Source: an uncultured beta proteobacterium (lineage in GTDB: Bacteria > Pseudomonadota > Gammaproteobacteria > Burkholderiales > Burkholderiaceae). From it: a stretch of 53,755 nucleotides of DNA. How positions within the stretch are numbered: the stretch's first letter is position 1; each line of letters starts with the position of its first letter. The notes under the pieces were generated by a model. It saw only the letters and a list, made by a program, of their open reading frames with translations, did not search any database and was not told where the DNA came from. Made by a program: the position numbers and the translations under genes. Of this stretch, positions 38,650 through 47,204 are shown in pieces. Location of the stretch: NCBI GenBank assembly GCA_903944725.1, contig CAJASX010000037.1:1-53755 (forward strand), given 5' to 3'.

Positions 38650-39213
38650 ATGTCTAACCACAATCTTGAAAATAATAAAGCTGATGAAAATGATGCAACA
38701 TTTTCACTTGAAAATATAATCGAAAAATTTATTTTTAATAGTCGTTGGATATTATCAATATTTTATCTATTCTTAGTGCTTACCTTGGTTTTGGTGGCTA
38801 TTAAATTTTTACATGAATTTCAGCATTTTGCATTAAATTTTTGGGCAGACTCTGAAGCTAAATTTCTAACTGGGGTACTTTCCCTGGTTGATAAAACCCT
38901 GTTGGCTAATTTACTGCTCTTAGTTATTTTTTCTGGCTATGAAAATTTTGTTTCCGTTATTGGTGTTGCAAGACGCAGCTCTGACCGCCCTAAGTGGATG
39001 GGTGGGGTGGATTTTGCGAGCTTAAAACTTAAGTTAATTGGTTCGATTGTGGCACTATCAGGTATTAATCTCTTGGCTGCATTTTTAGAGATTGAAACGG
39101 CCGATAAAGTTGACTTAGCTTGGCAAATTGGTTTGCATGTGGTGTTTCTATTTACTGGCGTTTTATTTGCCCTGTCGGAAAGAATTGCTGCGCATGCTGA
39201 AGGCAACCATTAG
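38650..39213 (+). CDS. UPF0114 (YqhA-like) membrane protein
   Basis: The 187-residue protein has four hydrophobic segments and the family pattern SRWILSIFYLFLVLTLVLVA near the N-terminus, DKTLLANLLLLVIFSGYENF and the C-terminal FALSERIAAHAEG. These match UPF0114 (TIGR00645), a conserved inner-membrane family of unknown function. AAGGAAAAAA precedes the ATG. The upstream region holds notable repeats. Confidence 0.85.
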   Translation: MSNHNLENNKADENDATFSLENIIEKFIFNSRWILSIFYLFLVLTLVLVAIKFLHEFQHFALNFWADSEAKFLTGVLSLVDKTLLANLLLLVIFSGYENFVSVIGVARRSSDRPKWMGGVDFASLKLKLIGSIVALSGINLLAAFLEIETADKVDLAWQIGLHVVFLFTGVLFALSERIAAHAEGNH

Positions 39214-39251
39214 CCCTTCTTTTGTCTGCCGCATTCTACAAGTCCTTTGTG

Positions 39252-40016
39252 CTAGGGCACGATATATCCAAACTGTTTAAAAAGCTCTTGGGCTTGTGTG
39301 CTTTGTAAATATTGATATAGCTCTTTAGCGAGCGGTGTGGGATTTTTAATTAATACCATTCGTTGCCTAATTGGCTCATATAGTTTGTCATTAATGATAA
39401 GGTAATTGGTTTCTTTTGTGAGCGCAGGCGACTGTGCCAACGAGAGCGCCGTAATACCTAAATCAGCAGCTCCAGTCATAACGAACATCGCTGCCAAAGC
39501 CACATTATCCGCAAAGACTAACTTGGGCTTTGCTAGCTCCCAAACGCCCATTGTCTTTAAGTACTCTACTGCAGCCCTACCATATGGCGCAAGTTCTGGT
39601 TTAGCTAGTGCTATTTTATTGGCTTGATTAATGACTTGAATTAAACCCTGCCTATTAGCTGTAAGCGATAGTGCAGAAGTTTTCTTAGTAATTAGGACAA
39701 TTTTGCCATGGGCATATATTTTGCCTTGATCGACTGTTTTGCCTTGTTTAAATAACTCAAGTGGATATTGTTCGTCAGCGGAAATAAATAAGTTAAATGG
39801 TGCGCCATTAATAATTTGGGTTGTGAAATTTCCAGATGAACCATAAATAATTTTTATTTCATCTATTTTAAATGTTGGATTAGCCGCAATAATGCTTATA
39901 AAAGCTTCTTTAAGATTAGCTGCAACTGCTACTGTTGTGGTTTGCCCAAAAACGAGCGTACTAGTTAATAATAAAAAACTAAAAGCAACGCTTGCTATGC
40001 TCTGTGGTTTAATCAT
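39252..40016 (-). CDS. modA: ModA-like molybdate/tungstate periplasmic binding protein
   Basis: Periplasmic substrate-binding protein. The 254-residue protein has a signal peptide ending LVFGQ, then VAVAANLKEAF, IKIIYGSSGNFTTQI and PFNLFISADEQYP, the three segments that ring the oxyanion in ModA proteins, plus PYGRAAVEYL. No modB or modC permease/ATPase gene lies nearby, so it must use a transporter encoded elsewhere or do something else. No ModE-type operator could be recognised. Confidence 0.85.
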   Translation of the reverse strand: MIKPQSIASVAFSFLLLTSTLVFGQTTTVAVAANLKEAFISIIAANPTFKIDEIKIIYGSSGNFTTQIINGAPFNLFISADEQYPLELFKQGKTVDQGKIYAHGKIVLITKKTSALSLTANRQGLIQVINQANKIALAKPELAPYGRAAVEYLKTMGVWELAKPKLVFADNVALAAMFVMTGAADLGITALSLAQSPALTKETNYLIINDKLYEPIRQRMVLIKNPTPLAKELYQYLQSTQAQELFKQFGYIVP

Positions 40017-40064
40017 TGTTTAAGTATAGTCATTCCCTTTTCTGCCTATGCAAAATTTAATTTT

Positions 40065-40739
40065 ATGCTCACCATAATAAATTCTTTGAAGCATATGATT
40101 CAGGCCAGAATACGGCTTGTTCTCGCTTGCATTCTTGGTCTGAGTGCGATCTTCCTTTTACCATCTTCTTTGGGATTAGACCCAATTTCACGATTTATCA
40201 TTGGCTGGAACATTACTGCTTGGATCTTTGTTTTATTGATTATTCATTTAATGTTTGGCTCTACGCATGCTACGATTCGTGCCCAAGCTTTAATAGAGGA
40301 TGAAGGCCAATATCTGGTCTTAGCATTAACAATAATTGCCACAATTGCTGCAATTGCTGCTGTCATTTTTGAGCTGGCTTCGATTACTGAAATTCACGGT
40401 ATTAGTCGCTTCTCTCATATTGCCTTAACCATCTCTACCATTATTGCAACATGGGTCTTTACCCAATTTATCTTTGCTCTGTATTACGCTCATTTTTTTT
40501 ATTTTTCTACTGGCGATGGTCAGATTCAAGAAGGTCTTATTTTTCCTGGAACACCTTTACCTGCTTATGGTGATTTTTTATATTTTTCTTGTGTGATTGG
40601 CACTTCAGCGCAAACTGCTGACGTCAGCTTTTCAAGTAGCGCCTTAAGGCGCATTGGCTTAGTTCACTGTGTTCTTGCGTTTTTTTTCAATACAACTATT
40701 TTAGCGCTCACTATTAATATTGCCTCAGACTTAATCTAA
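40065..40739 (+). CDS. DUF1345 membrane protein
   Basis: The 224-residue protein has about five hydrophobic segments and the DUF1345 features: W-x-x-x-A near GWNITAWIFV, a charged loop (RAQALIEDEGQYLVL), TWVFTQFIFALYYAHFFYF and the conserved GDFLYFSCVIGTSAQTADV. The family has no known function. The start is uncertain: ATG at 40065 or the one ten codons later. Its 3' end overlaps the convergent SemiSWEET gene by nine bases. Confidence 0.82.
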   Translation: MLTIINSLKHMIQARIRLVLACILGLSAIFLLPSSLGLDPISRFIIGWNITAWIFVLLIIHLMFGSTHATIRAQALIEDEGQYLVLALTIIATIAAIAAVIFELASITEIHGISRFSHIALTISTIIATWVFTQFIFALYYAHFFYFSTGDGQIQEGLIFPGTPLPAYGDFLYFSCVIGTSAQTADVSFSSSALRRIGLVHCVLAFFFNTTILALTINIASDLI

Positions 40740-41006
40740 TTTTTTTACTTTATGGTTTTGCTTAATTTTCATGATTAATATACATAGCGAAAATGTCAGA
40801 GTTAAACTATTAGCCAATATTAACGGCCAATTGTTTAAGGCAATGCCATAAAATAGCCACAAGGCAACCCCAAGAGCAAAAATAGAATACATGCCCAATG
40901 AAATTCCTGAGAGATCTTTAGTTCGAAATGATTTAATTACCTGAACTAAAAATGCGCTTGTAGTTAAAAACGCTGCAATATGGCCGACTAACTCTGTATT
41001 GATCAT
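40731..41006 (-). CDS. SemiSWEET-family sugar transporter
   Basis: The 91-residue protein is a single triple-helix bundle (three hydrophobic segments) of the SemiSWEET/PQ-loop family. The motif LVQVIKSFRTKDLSGIS contains the conserved PQ-loop position (here VQ rather than PQ), followed by LGMYSIFALGVALWLFYG and the third helix. It would work as a homodimer moving small sugars. It is convergent with the DUF1345 gene. Confidence 0.85.
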   Translation of the reverse strand: MINTELVGHIAAFLTTSAFLVQVIKSFRTKDLSGISLGMYSIFALGVALWLFYGIALNNWPLILANSLTLTFSLCILIMKIKQNHKVKKLD

Positions 41007-41072
41007 CCTGATCTGATTCTATTACACTTATCGGCCTTACTTAAGTCCTTTAATATCCCCTTTCTTAATTTT

Positions 41073-41276
41073 TTATAACTTTAATTTTTTGCAGTAATCA
41101 TTGCAATCTGTTGAGCAACTTTCCGGGTTAGCGCACCACTCTCGCATTACCAAACCTGGTTTGCTTAAGCTCGATTCAGCGAGGATATTTGAGGTTGACC
41201 TTGATCCTTCTACTTTTTGACTGATAGATTTAAATCTTTTCTTTATCCAACTAAAGCTCGCCTTCTTGTTATTCAT
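41073..41276 (-). CDS. Small basic protein with C-terminal four-Cys cluster, unknown
   Basis: Not assigned. The 67-residue protein starts MNNKKASFSWIKKRFKSI and ends with REWCANPESC, then STDCNDYCKKLKL: four Cys spaced C-x5-C-x3-C-x3-C, a possible metal site. I prefer the ATG at 41276 because GGAG lies nine bases upstream; an ATG five codons earlier also exists. No signal peptide is evident. Confidence 0.5.
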   Translation of the reverse strand: MNNKKASFSWIKKRFKSISQKVEGSRSTSNILAESSLSKPGLVMREWCANPESCSTDCNDYCKKLKL

Positions 41277-41411
41277 CGTGACAATCTCCATAGAACCTAA
41301 ATTATTTACTTATGTTGTAATAATGTAGCCCTATTTATCAATTGATTATTTGATCTAAATCAAAAGAACGATTGAATTCGGCACAATAATCTGGTTTTAG
41401 GGCTAGGAGTG

Positions 41412-42467
41412 CTATTTGTCTTTTTTAAGTCCTATGATTGCTTGGGTAATTTGCTCTAGATATTGTGTAAATGACAACGATTGGGCTAATTCATAACCAG
41501 CTTGTGCTAGCTTAGCGGCCAGTTCAGGGTCTTTAATTAGCCGTCGTATTGCTTGTTCTAACTCCACTAAGTTGCCAGCTGGATATAGCAAGCAATTGAC
41601 TTCGTGTTTCCAACCAATTAACCCGTAAGGGGCTAGGTCAGCCAAAATTACAGGTATTCTTACGCTAGCTGCCTCAAGTGGGGCCAAGGGAAAACTTTCA
41701 TCTCCTGACGGAAAACAAAATAAATTGGCATTGGCTAGCTCAGTATGAATTTGCTCATGGGGAACGATACCAGCCCACTCATGGCAAGGTAGTTTTTGGT
41801 TTATGTAATGAATAAATTCTGGGCCAAATGTATTTGCATGCTGCAAATCACCTATGAATTTACAGGAAATTGAAGTGTCTTGAGCAATTTTTTCGATTAC
41901 TACGGCCAAATCAGCTTGCCTTTTTCTTGCATATACTGAACCTACATTAATTACTCGAAAAGTAGTGTTATTAGTGGTGATCTGTATTTCTTTCGATGCC
42001 AAATGAGGTGGTGAGATTCCATTCGGTATAACAGCAATCTTCTTTTTTTCTAAGCGATAAATAAAGCTATGAAAAACATCGAGCTTCTGCCAATCAGTTT
42101 GAAAAATAATTAAGCTAAATTTTGCAAAAAGCCGGCTTAAGTCGCCCGCAGTCATCGTTAAATTATCAAGCAAGGTTTCGCCCTCGTGCACCCAAAGAGC
42201 AACAGGAATGTTAGCGTTCAACTTTTCAATTTGTGGTGCATCTAATAAGGTATTAATGATGACAACATCATAATTTTTAAGCTCTACATTTTTAATTGAC
42301 GTAATACCGTTTACTTTAAACTCTTCTTGATATAAAACTTCCATAGCATCGTTGACCGCAGCGTCTACAGTCCAGCCCAATTCATTAACCCAATAATGGA
42401 TGGTTTTATTTAACATAATTGCAGCGCCATCAGCGCCATAACTGTGAGTTAGAGATAAAATTTTCAT
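41412..42467 (-). CDS. Family 4 glycosyltransferase
   Basis: GT-B fold, retaining transferase using a nucleotide sugar. The 351-residue protein starts MKILSLTHSYGADGAAIMLN; the C-terminal half has VINVGSVYARKRQADL, the donor-binding GIVPHEQIHTELANANLFCF and the E-x7-E region ESFPLAPLEAA. It starts four bases after the TPR-SPINDLY gene, so the pair is one unit. The acceptor is unknown; with an OGT-like partner, a glycoprotein or surface glycan is plausible. Confidence 0.85.
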   Translation of the reverse strand: MKILSLTHSYGADGAAIMLNKTIHYWVNELGWTVDAAVNDAMEVLYQEEFKVNGITSIKNVELKNYDVVIINTLLDAPQIEKLNANIPVALWVHEGETLLDNLTMTAGDLSRLFAKFSLIIFQTDWQKLDVFHSFIYRLEKKKIAVIPNGISPPHLASKEIQITTNNTTFRVINVGSVYARKRQADLAVVIEKIAQDTSISCKFIGDLQHANTFGPEFIHYINQKLPCHEWAGIVPHEQIHTELANANLFCFPSGDESFPLAPLEAASVRIPVILADLAPYGLIGWKHEVNCLLYPAGNLVELEQAIRRLIKDPELAAKLAQAGYELAQSLSFTQYLEQITQAIIGLKKDK

Positions 42468-42471
42468 TTAC

Positions 42472-44352
42472 TTAATTTATATAAATATCTGTCGGCCCTA
42501 GATTAGCGTGCTGCCGCTCAGCCATCTGACTAAAAATATTTTCAAGGTTGGTAGCAAATTCAGCCGTATTAAATAAAGGGGTTGTTAACCGATTGGCGGC
42601 TAATTTTTGTTTTAATTGGGCAATTTTTTTTGCATTGTTGCCATATTCAATTGCTAATGCAAGGTACTCACTCTGGGTTTTAGCTATTAGTTCTGGCAAA
42701 CCAATTGCATGCAGCAGACTTGCTGCCACTCGACCTGGAAATGTATGGCCCTGCTGGGTTAGTAAAGGCAACCCAGCCCACAAGGCATCACTTGCAGTGG
42801 TGTGTGCGTTGCAAGGGAAGGTATCTAAAAATAAATCAGCCTGCCGCTGGCGAGCTAGGTGCTTGGTAAGCGGCATGCGGTTCGCAAAAATTAAACGATC
42901 TGGCGATATTCCATGCGCCTTTGCTTGATTTTTTAAATTTATTTCTGCAGTTGCATTATCTGCTAACAGCCATAAAATACTGCCTTTTACTTCGCTCAAG
43001 ATAGTCATCCAAACATTGAAAACTTGTGGGGTAATTTTATAATTATTATTAAAACAACAAAATACAAACCCAGTTTCTGGTAGCCCCAACTCTGCTCGGC
43101 TTAATGTCTGATCAGCCATTTCTCGACAGGCATCATTTGCTTGATATGAGTTAGGGAGATAGGCAATTTTTTCATCATAATATTGCTTGTTAATTTCTGG
43201 AATAACAATGGGGTCGGCAATTAGGTAATCTATATAGCTTGCTCCAAGCGTGCCAGGAAAACCCAAAAAATTAACCTGTATTGGGCTCGGCTGATAAGCA
43301 AAAATGCCTTGACGACTTTTACCAAAATATCCATTTAAATTTATCAAAATATCGATATTCATTGATTGGATAATACGAGCTGCTTCTAAATCGCTTAACT
43401 GTCTGATATCAATCATCTGATCAAATGCATTTTCAATTCGTACCCTAATTTTACTTCCATCGGCTATGCCGTTATCAAATGCAATGATTTCAAACTTTTC
43501 TTTATGATGATTTTCATATAAGCCAGTCATCAAGATTGAAGTAGCTTGCTCTCTAAATTCACCGCACAAATAACCAAGCCGTATTTTTTTCTTTTTTTCT
43601 TTATTTTGGCTTTGGGGCGGTAATATTTTAGGTGGGTAAAAATCTGCAGCAAATATTTCAGCGCATAATTGAAGATCTCGTTCTGATTCTGAAAAAGCCA
43701 TGAGCCCAAAGGGTTCGGCAACTTTATTGCCCTGCGCAAGCCCTTTGTGAATCGCTTGATATAGCTCTGCTAATTCTGTCCACTCACAAATAAGCATTTT
43801 GTGATGGAGCAAAATTCCGAGTAGAAAATTTTCTTCCGGTTTAATTCGGTATGCTTCGGTATAGGCCGATAAAGCTTCTTGATAGCGCCCTAATTCACTT
43901 AAAGTTTTACCCTTATTAAACCAAGGCTGAATAAAGTTGGGCTGAAGCTCAATTGCTTTTTCATAGCAAACTAACGCATCGCTCCCCTTACCTAGGCTAT
44001 CTAAACATTTGCCATAATTTACCCAGGCATTGGCATTATCAGGCGCTAACTGTGTTGCTTTAAGGTGGTGCTGTAACGCTTCACGATCATTTTGTGCTGC
44101 TGATAGTGCTTTAGCTAGGTTGTATTGCAAGTCGCTATCATTTGGTGCAATTTTTATACCCTTTTTAAAGTATTGAATTGCTTCGATATTTTTTTTTGAT
44201 AAACCACACACCACCCCCATTAAATGCAGTGCTGCACAATTTTTTGGCTGGGTACGCAAAACCTGCTGCAATAAAGACTCGGCGCCAATTAGATTTCCAT
44301 TGTCTAGCGCCATCATGGCCTGAATAAGTAGTGGGTGGGCTTGAGAATTCAA
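42472..44352 (-). CDS. TPR-repeat SPINDLY/OGT-family (GT41) glycosyltransferase
   Basis: The 626-residue protein has about five TPR repeats (residues 5-180) and a C-terminal GT41 domain: IRLGYLCGEFREQATS, LINLNGYFGKSRQG, PIQVNFLGFPGTLGASYIDY, FCCFNNNYKITP (Lys as in human OGT Lys842) and FLDTFPCNAHTTASDALWAG. The position of human OGT His498 appears to be Gln (FREQATS), seen also in related bacterial proteins as I recall them. It likely glycosylates a protein in the cytosol. The TPR part would select the target. It is coupled to the GT4 gene. Confidence 0.9.
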   Translation of the reverse strand: MNSQAHPLLIQAMMALDNGNLIGAESLLQQVLRTQPKNCAALHLMGVVCGLSKKNIEAIQYFKKGIKIAPNDSDLQYNLAKALSAAQNDREALQHHLKATQLAPDNANAWVNYGKCLDSLGKGSDALVCYEKAIELQPNFIQPWFNKGKTLSELGRYQEALSAYTEAYRIKPEENFLLGILLHHKMLICEWTELAELYQAIHKGLAQGNKVAEPFGLMAFSESERDLQLCAEIFAADFYPPKILPPQSQNKEKKKKIRLGYLCGEFREQATSILMTGLYENHHKEKFEIIAFDNGIADGSKIRVRIENAFDQMIDIRQLSDLEAARIIQSMNIDILINLNGYFGKSRQGIFAYQPSPIQVNFLGFPGTLGASYIDYLIADPIVIPEINKQYYDEKIAYLPNSYQANDACREMADQTLSRAELGLPETGFVFCCFNNNYKITPQVFNVWMTILSEVKGSILWLLADNATAEINLKNQAKAHGISPDRLIFANRMPLTKHLARQRQADLFLDTFPCNAHTTASDALWAGLPLLTQQGHTFPGRVAASLLHAIGLPELIAKTQSEYLALAIEYGNNAKKIAQLKQKLAANRLTTPLFNTAEFATNLENIFSQMAERQHANLGPTDIYIN

Positions 44353-44419
44353 TTATCTGTTCACATCAATATAAGCTGCAAATACTACAGCCTTACTTTT
44401 ATTTAGGCCAAGCCTATGG

Positions 44420-44818
44420 TTATATAAGGGCTAGCGCTTCAATTTCAATCATAAAACCATAGTGTAATTCTGGCACCGGTACTACAGCACGAGCTGGCAA
44501 TGCCTCTGCTGCCCATTGCTGATAAATTATATTAAAGGTTGGCCAATTACTAATACTGGTGATGTAGACACGAACCTGTACTAAATTCAAGATGCTGGTG
44601 CCAGCACCCTCTAATGCAAGTTTGACATTAGCTAGTGCTTGATTAGTTTGCTCTGCAAAGCTAGCGTTATTTAGTAGCTCACCTGTCGAGGTAATGGGTA
44701 ATTGGCCAGATACAAAGACCATGCCATTCGCAATTACAGCGTGGCTGTAGTGTCCACCTGGTGGGGCCATCTCCTTAGGATTGAGATACTCGATTTTTTG
44801 CATGTTTATTTTTACCAT
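44420..44818 (-). CDS. RidA-family enamine/imine deaminase
   Basis: Small trimeric hydrolase that clears 2-aminoacrylate-type enamines made by PLP dehydratases. The 132-residue protein has HYSHAVIANGMVFVSGQLPI, NVKLALEGAGTS and the C-terminal ARAVVPVPELHYGFMIEIEA, with the key Arg and Glu. It overlaps the DSD1-like gene by seven bases and follows it, which fits a role in finishing that enzyme's reaction. An alternative ATG lies five codons downstream. Confidence 0.9.
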   Translation of the reverse strand: MVKINMQKIEYLNPKEMAPPGGHYSHAVIANGMVFVSGQLPITSTGELLNNASFAEQTNQALANVKLALEGAGTSILNLVQVRVYITSISNWPTFNIIYQQWAAEALPARAVVPVPELHYGFMIEIEALALI

Positions 44819-45948
44819 CCATAAAATCGACTCATGGCAGAGCCAATTACTTGCCGGTCATACACCATGTAGTAAGCAGGAAATTGTGCCCCAGTTGCAC
44901 ATGCATGATTTGGTAAGATCCGCAATTGAGTGCCTACCGGAAAACGACTAGTAATTTTTTGATCATCACATGGGTTAACTTGACTTAAAATGCCATGCTC
45001 CTGATTTGCCCCAGTAAGCTGGAAGCCCTCAATGACCTTGCCACTTACATCACAAACTTGCCCATATCCGTAATCTTTGGATTGCTTTTGAGTTCCCCGA
45101 TCACGGCTCATTGCCATCCATCCTGCATCTACAATTGCCCAGCCTTTATCTACTTGATGACCAATAACCGTAGTTAAAACACTGAGAGCAATGTCGTTTA
45201 CAGAGCAAACTCCTACGTTTGACATTACTAAGTCAAAGAATACATATACGCCTGCTCGTACTTCAGTTACACCTTCAAGCTGCTGCGCTGATAGTGCAGT
45301 TGGGGTTGAACCAATGCTGACATTAGGACAAGCAAGGCCAGCGGCACGTAATCGCACAGCTGCCTGAACGCAAAGGCTGCGCTCTTGCTCAGCAAGCATT
45401 TGCAAAGCGGCTGGAGTATTGAGGTCATAACTTGAACCTGCATGGGTCATTACTCCGCCTAAGGTTTTTTCATGCCGATTCAAAATCTGACCAATGATGA
45501 GCAATTCTTCACCATTGGGATTTACGCCAGAGCGATGACCATCAGTATCAATTTCAATCCATACTTCAAATGGTAGCTTATGCTCCTGGGCGTAAGCCGT
45601 GATGGCAGATGCAGATTCAGCGCTATCGGCAATGATCTTTAAGGCACATCCCCGTTGAATTAATGCTGCTGCTTGCTTTAATTTTGGAGCAACCATGCCT
45701 ACTGCATATAAAATATCACTTATGCCTGCAGCAAAAAATTGTTCGGCTTCTTTTAAGGTGGAGACAGTAATGCCCTGTGCTCCAGCTGCAATTTGGGCTT
45801 GCGCTATTGCAATACATTTAGTTGTCTTTACATGCGGCCTGAATGCGACGCCTAATTTATTCATGCGTCGTTGCATATCTTGAATGTTACGATCCAGCCG
45901 CACTGAATCTATTAATGCGGCTGGGGTTACTAACTCATCGAGTTGAAT
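44812..45948 (-). CDS. DSD1-like PLP enzyme (D-serine dehydratase/D-threonine aldolase family), apparent ATT start
   Basis: Fold III PLP enzyme. With the extended start it has 378 residues: IQLDELVTPAALIDS, PLP Lys41 in FRPHVKTTKC and the metal pair His348-x-Cys350 in PNHACATG. H-x-C is the zinc site of D-serine dehydratases, whereas D-threonine aldolases use H-x-D, so a dehydratase is favoured. A GTG at 45903 would remove the conserved first strand; the only usable upstream codon is ATT at 45948, with AGAGGG nine bases before it. RidA follows. Confidence 0.85.
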   Translation of the reverse strand: MQLDELVTPAALIDSVRLDRNIQDMQRRMNKLGVAFRPHVKTTKCIAIAQAQIAAGAQGITVSTLKEAEQFFAAGISDILYAVGMVAPKLKQAAALIQRGCALKIIADSAESASAITAYAQEHKLPFEVWIEIDTDGHRSGVNPNGEELLIIGQILNRHEKTLGGVMTHAGSSYDLNTPAALQMLAEQERSLCVQAAVRLRAAGLACPNVSIGSTPTALSAQQLEGVTEVRAGVYVFFDLVMSNVGVCSVNDIALSVLTTVIGHQVDKGWAIVDAGWMAMSRDRGTQKQSKDYGYGQVCDVSGKVIEGFQLTGANQEHGILSQVNPCDDQKITSRFPVGTQLRILPNHACATGAQFPAYYMVYDRQVIGSAMSRFYGW

Positions 45949-46015
45949 TGTGAATAGCCCTCTTTAATAATGCATAATTAATTTGAGCTTTGGTCATACA
46001 TTAGCAAATCTAGAA

Positions 46016-46324
46016 TTATGACTTTGGATTCATGCGATAAATAACCAACAAGTCATTTCTTTGTATGGGCTCTGCGATATCATCTTGAATATCTTTTAAA
46101 AACGCTGCAAAGTCTTGGGTGTCTTCAAGCGAGGCTGCATCAGCAGCATTTTCCCAAATGCCAAAACCCTCAATATTATTTAAAGCTTGATTAGCAACAA
46201 TAATGACATCATGAAGATCTGGGTGATGTGCCATTACTTCTACAGCAAACTGATGATAGCGATCACATACTTTTTTAAATGAGCCGGGCTTTGATTTTAG
46301 TGAAATGTGTCCAACATGTGACAT
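46016..46324 (-). CDS. Small ABM-like (dimeric alpha-beta barrel) protein, unknown
   Basis: The 102-residue protein starts MSHVGHISLKSKPGSFKKVC and has VIIVANQALNNIEGFGIWEN and FLKDIQDDIAEPIQRNDLLV. This order of strands and helices, and its length, resemble antibiotic-biosynthesis-monooxygenase or stress-responsive barrel proteins. No catalytic residues can be named. It lies alone between the DSD1-like gene and the YSC84 gene. Confidence 0.6.
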   Translation of the reverse strand: MSHVGHISLKSKPGSFKKVCDRYHQFAVEVMAHHPDLHDVIIVANQALNNIEGFGIWENAADAASLEDTQDFAAFLKDIQDDIAEPIQRNDLLVIYRMNPKS

Positions 46325-46506
46325 ATATATACTTTCTATAAATTGATAATGTAAGAGGGTTTACTGCGAAGTTAATGATTAAAACTTAAGCGCTTGAATT
46401 GGCTTCAGCAAGGGCTGAATATAGTATACATTTTATTTTTAATGGATTTATGTTGATCATGGATTACCTCTTTCTGATGTTTTTAATGATAAATAATAAA
46501 AGTAAA

Positions 46507-47130
46507 TTACTTATCAAGCTTAGTAATTTTATTGCCCTGAATACCTAGACCAGCCATTAAACCTTTTTGATTAAAGATAAATGCATAGATATCACCTTGC
46601 ATACTAATCGAGGTTGTCGATGTAGCGACCCCTTGGTCGAGCACTACAACGCTAGGGCCTGCGCCAATTTCAAAACCTTGGGTAGAGTATAGGGCGTCGA
46701 GTGCGCTTTCTTTCATAAAGAATAATGCATAACCATAGGCTTGAGCACCAACTTGCAAGCCAAATGAGCCTCCGCCAGTATTGAAATAGGCAATGGCCTT
46801 ATCTTTTTTCCACAATACGCCTTCCCCATATTGTCCACCAATCATAAATCCTGCTTTAGCAATGGTTGGAAAGACGAGGACTGCAACTGCGGTCTCATTT
46901 AATTTTCGGGCATCTGAATTGTTTTTGAGAAGACTACTTAGTGAACTTTTAGAGCTCTTATTTAACTCAACGGCGCTTTCAGCAAGAGCAAGCTGGCTTA
47001 AGACGAGGCAGCAAACTAAACTAAAAATATGGAAATAAAGTTGTCGACGTCTTTTTTTTATATAACCAAGAGGATTATTATTAGATTGAAACAGAAAGCT
47101 AGTTGGAATCTGAATGAGCTGGTTTGCCAT
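46507..47130 (-). CDS. YSC84/SYLF-domain lipid-binding protein
   Basis: The 207-residue protein has a long N-terminal leader with KKRRR and a hydrophobic stretch (FSLVCCLVLSQLALAESA) that looks like a signal peptide, then a SYLF domain: AVAVLVFPTIAKAGFMIGGQ, GEGVLWKKD, FNTGGGSFGLQVGAQAYGYA and ISMQGDIYAFIFNQKGLMAG. Such domains bind membrane lipids. The mature protein is probably periplasmic. The unusually long n-region could mean that the start lies further downstream. Confidence 0.85.
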   Translation of the reverse strand: MANQLIQIPTSFLFQSNNNPLGYIKKRRRQLYFHIFSLVCCLVLSQLALAESAVELNKSSKSSLSSLLKNNSDARKLNETAVAVLVFPTIAKAGFMIGGQYGEGVLWKKDKAIAYFNTGGGSFGLQVGAQAYGYALFFMKESALDALYSTQGFEIGAGPSVVVLDQGVATSTTSISMQGDIYAFIFNQKGLMAGLGIQGNKITKLDK

Positions 47131-47204
47131 TTAAAAATCTATCATGATTAAGTGCTTCTGCAGCATTATATTCTTCTCTTTGTTAATGCCGAGAGTGTTT
47201 AGAT

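Noticed and set aside
46450..46548. Short plus-strand frame (about 32 codons) in the gap next to the YSC84 gene
   Set aside because: It runs antisense into the YSC84 coding region, has no Shine-Dalgarno and is too short to support.
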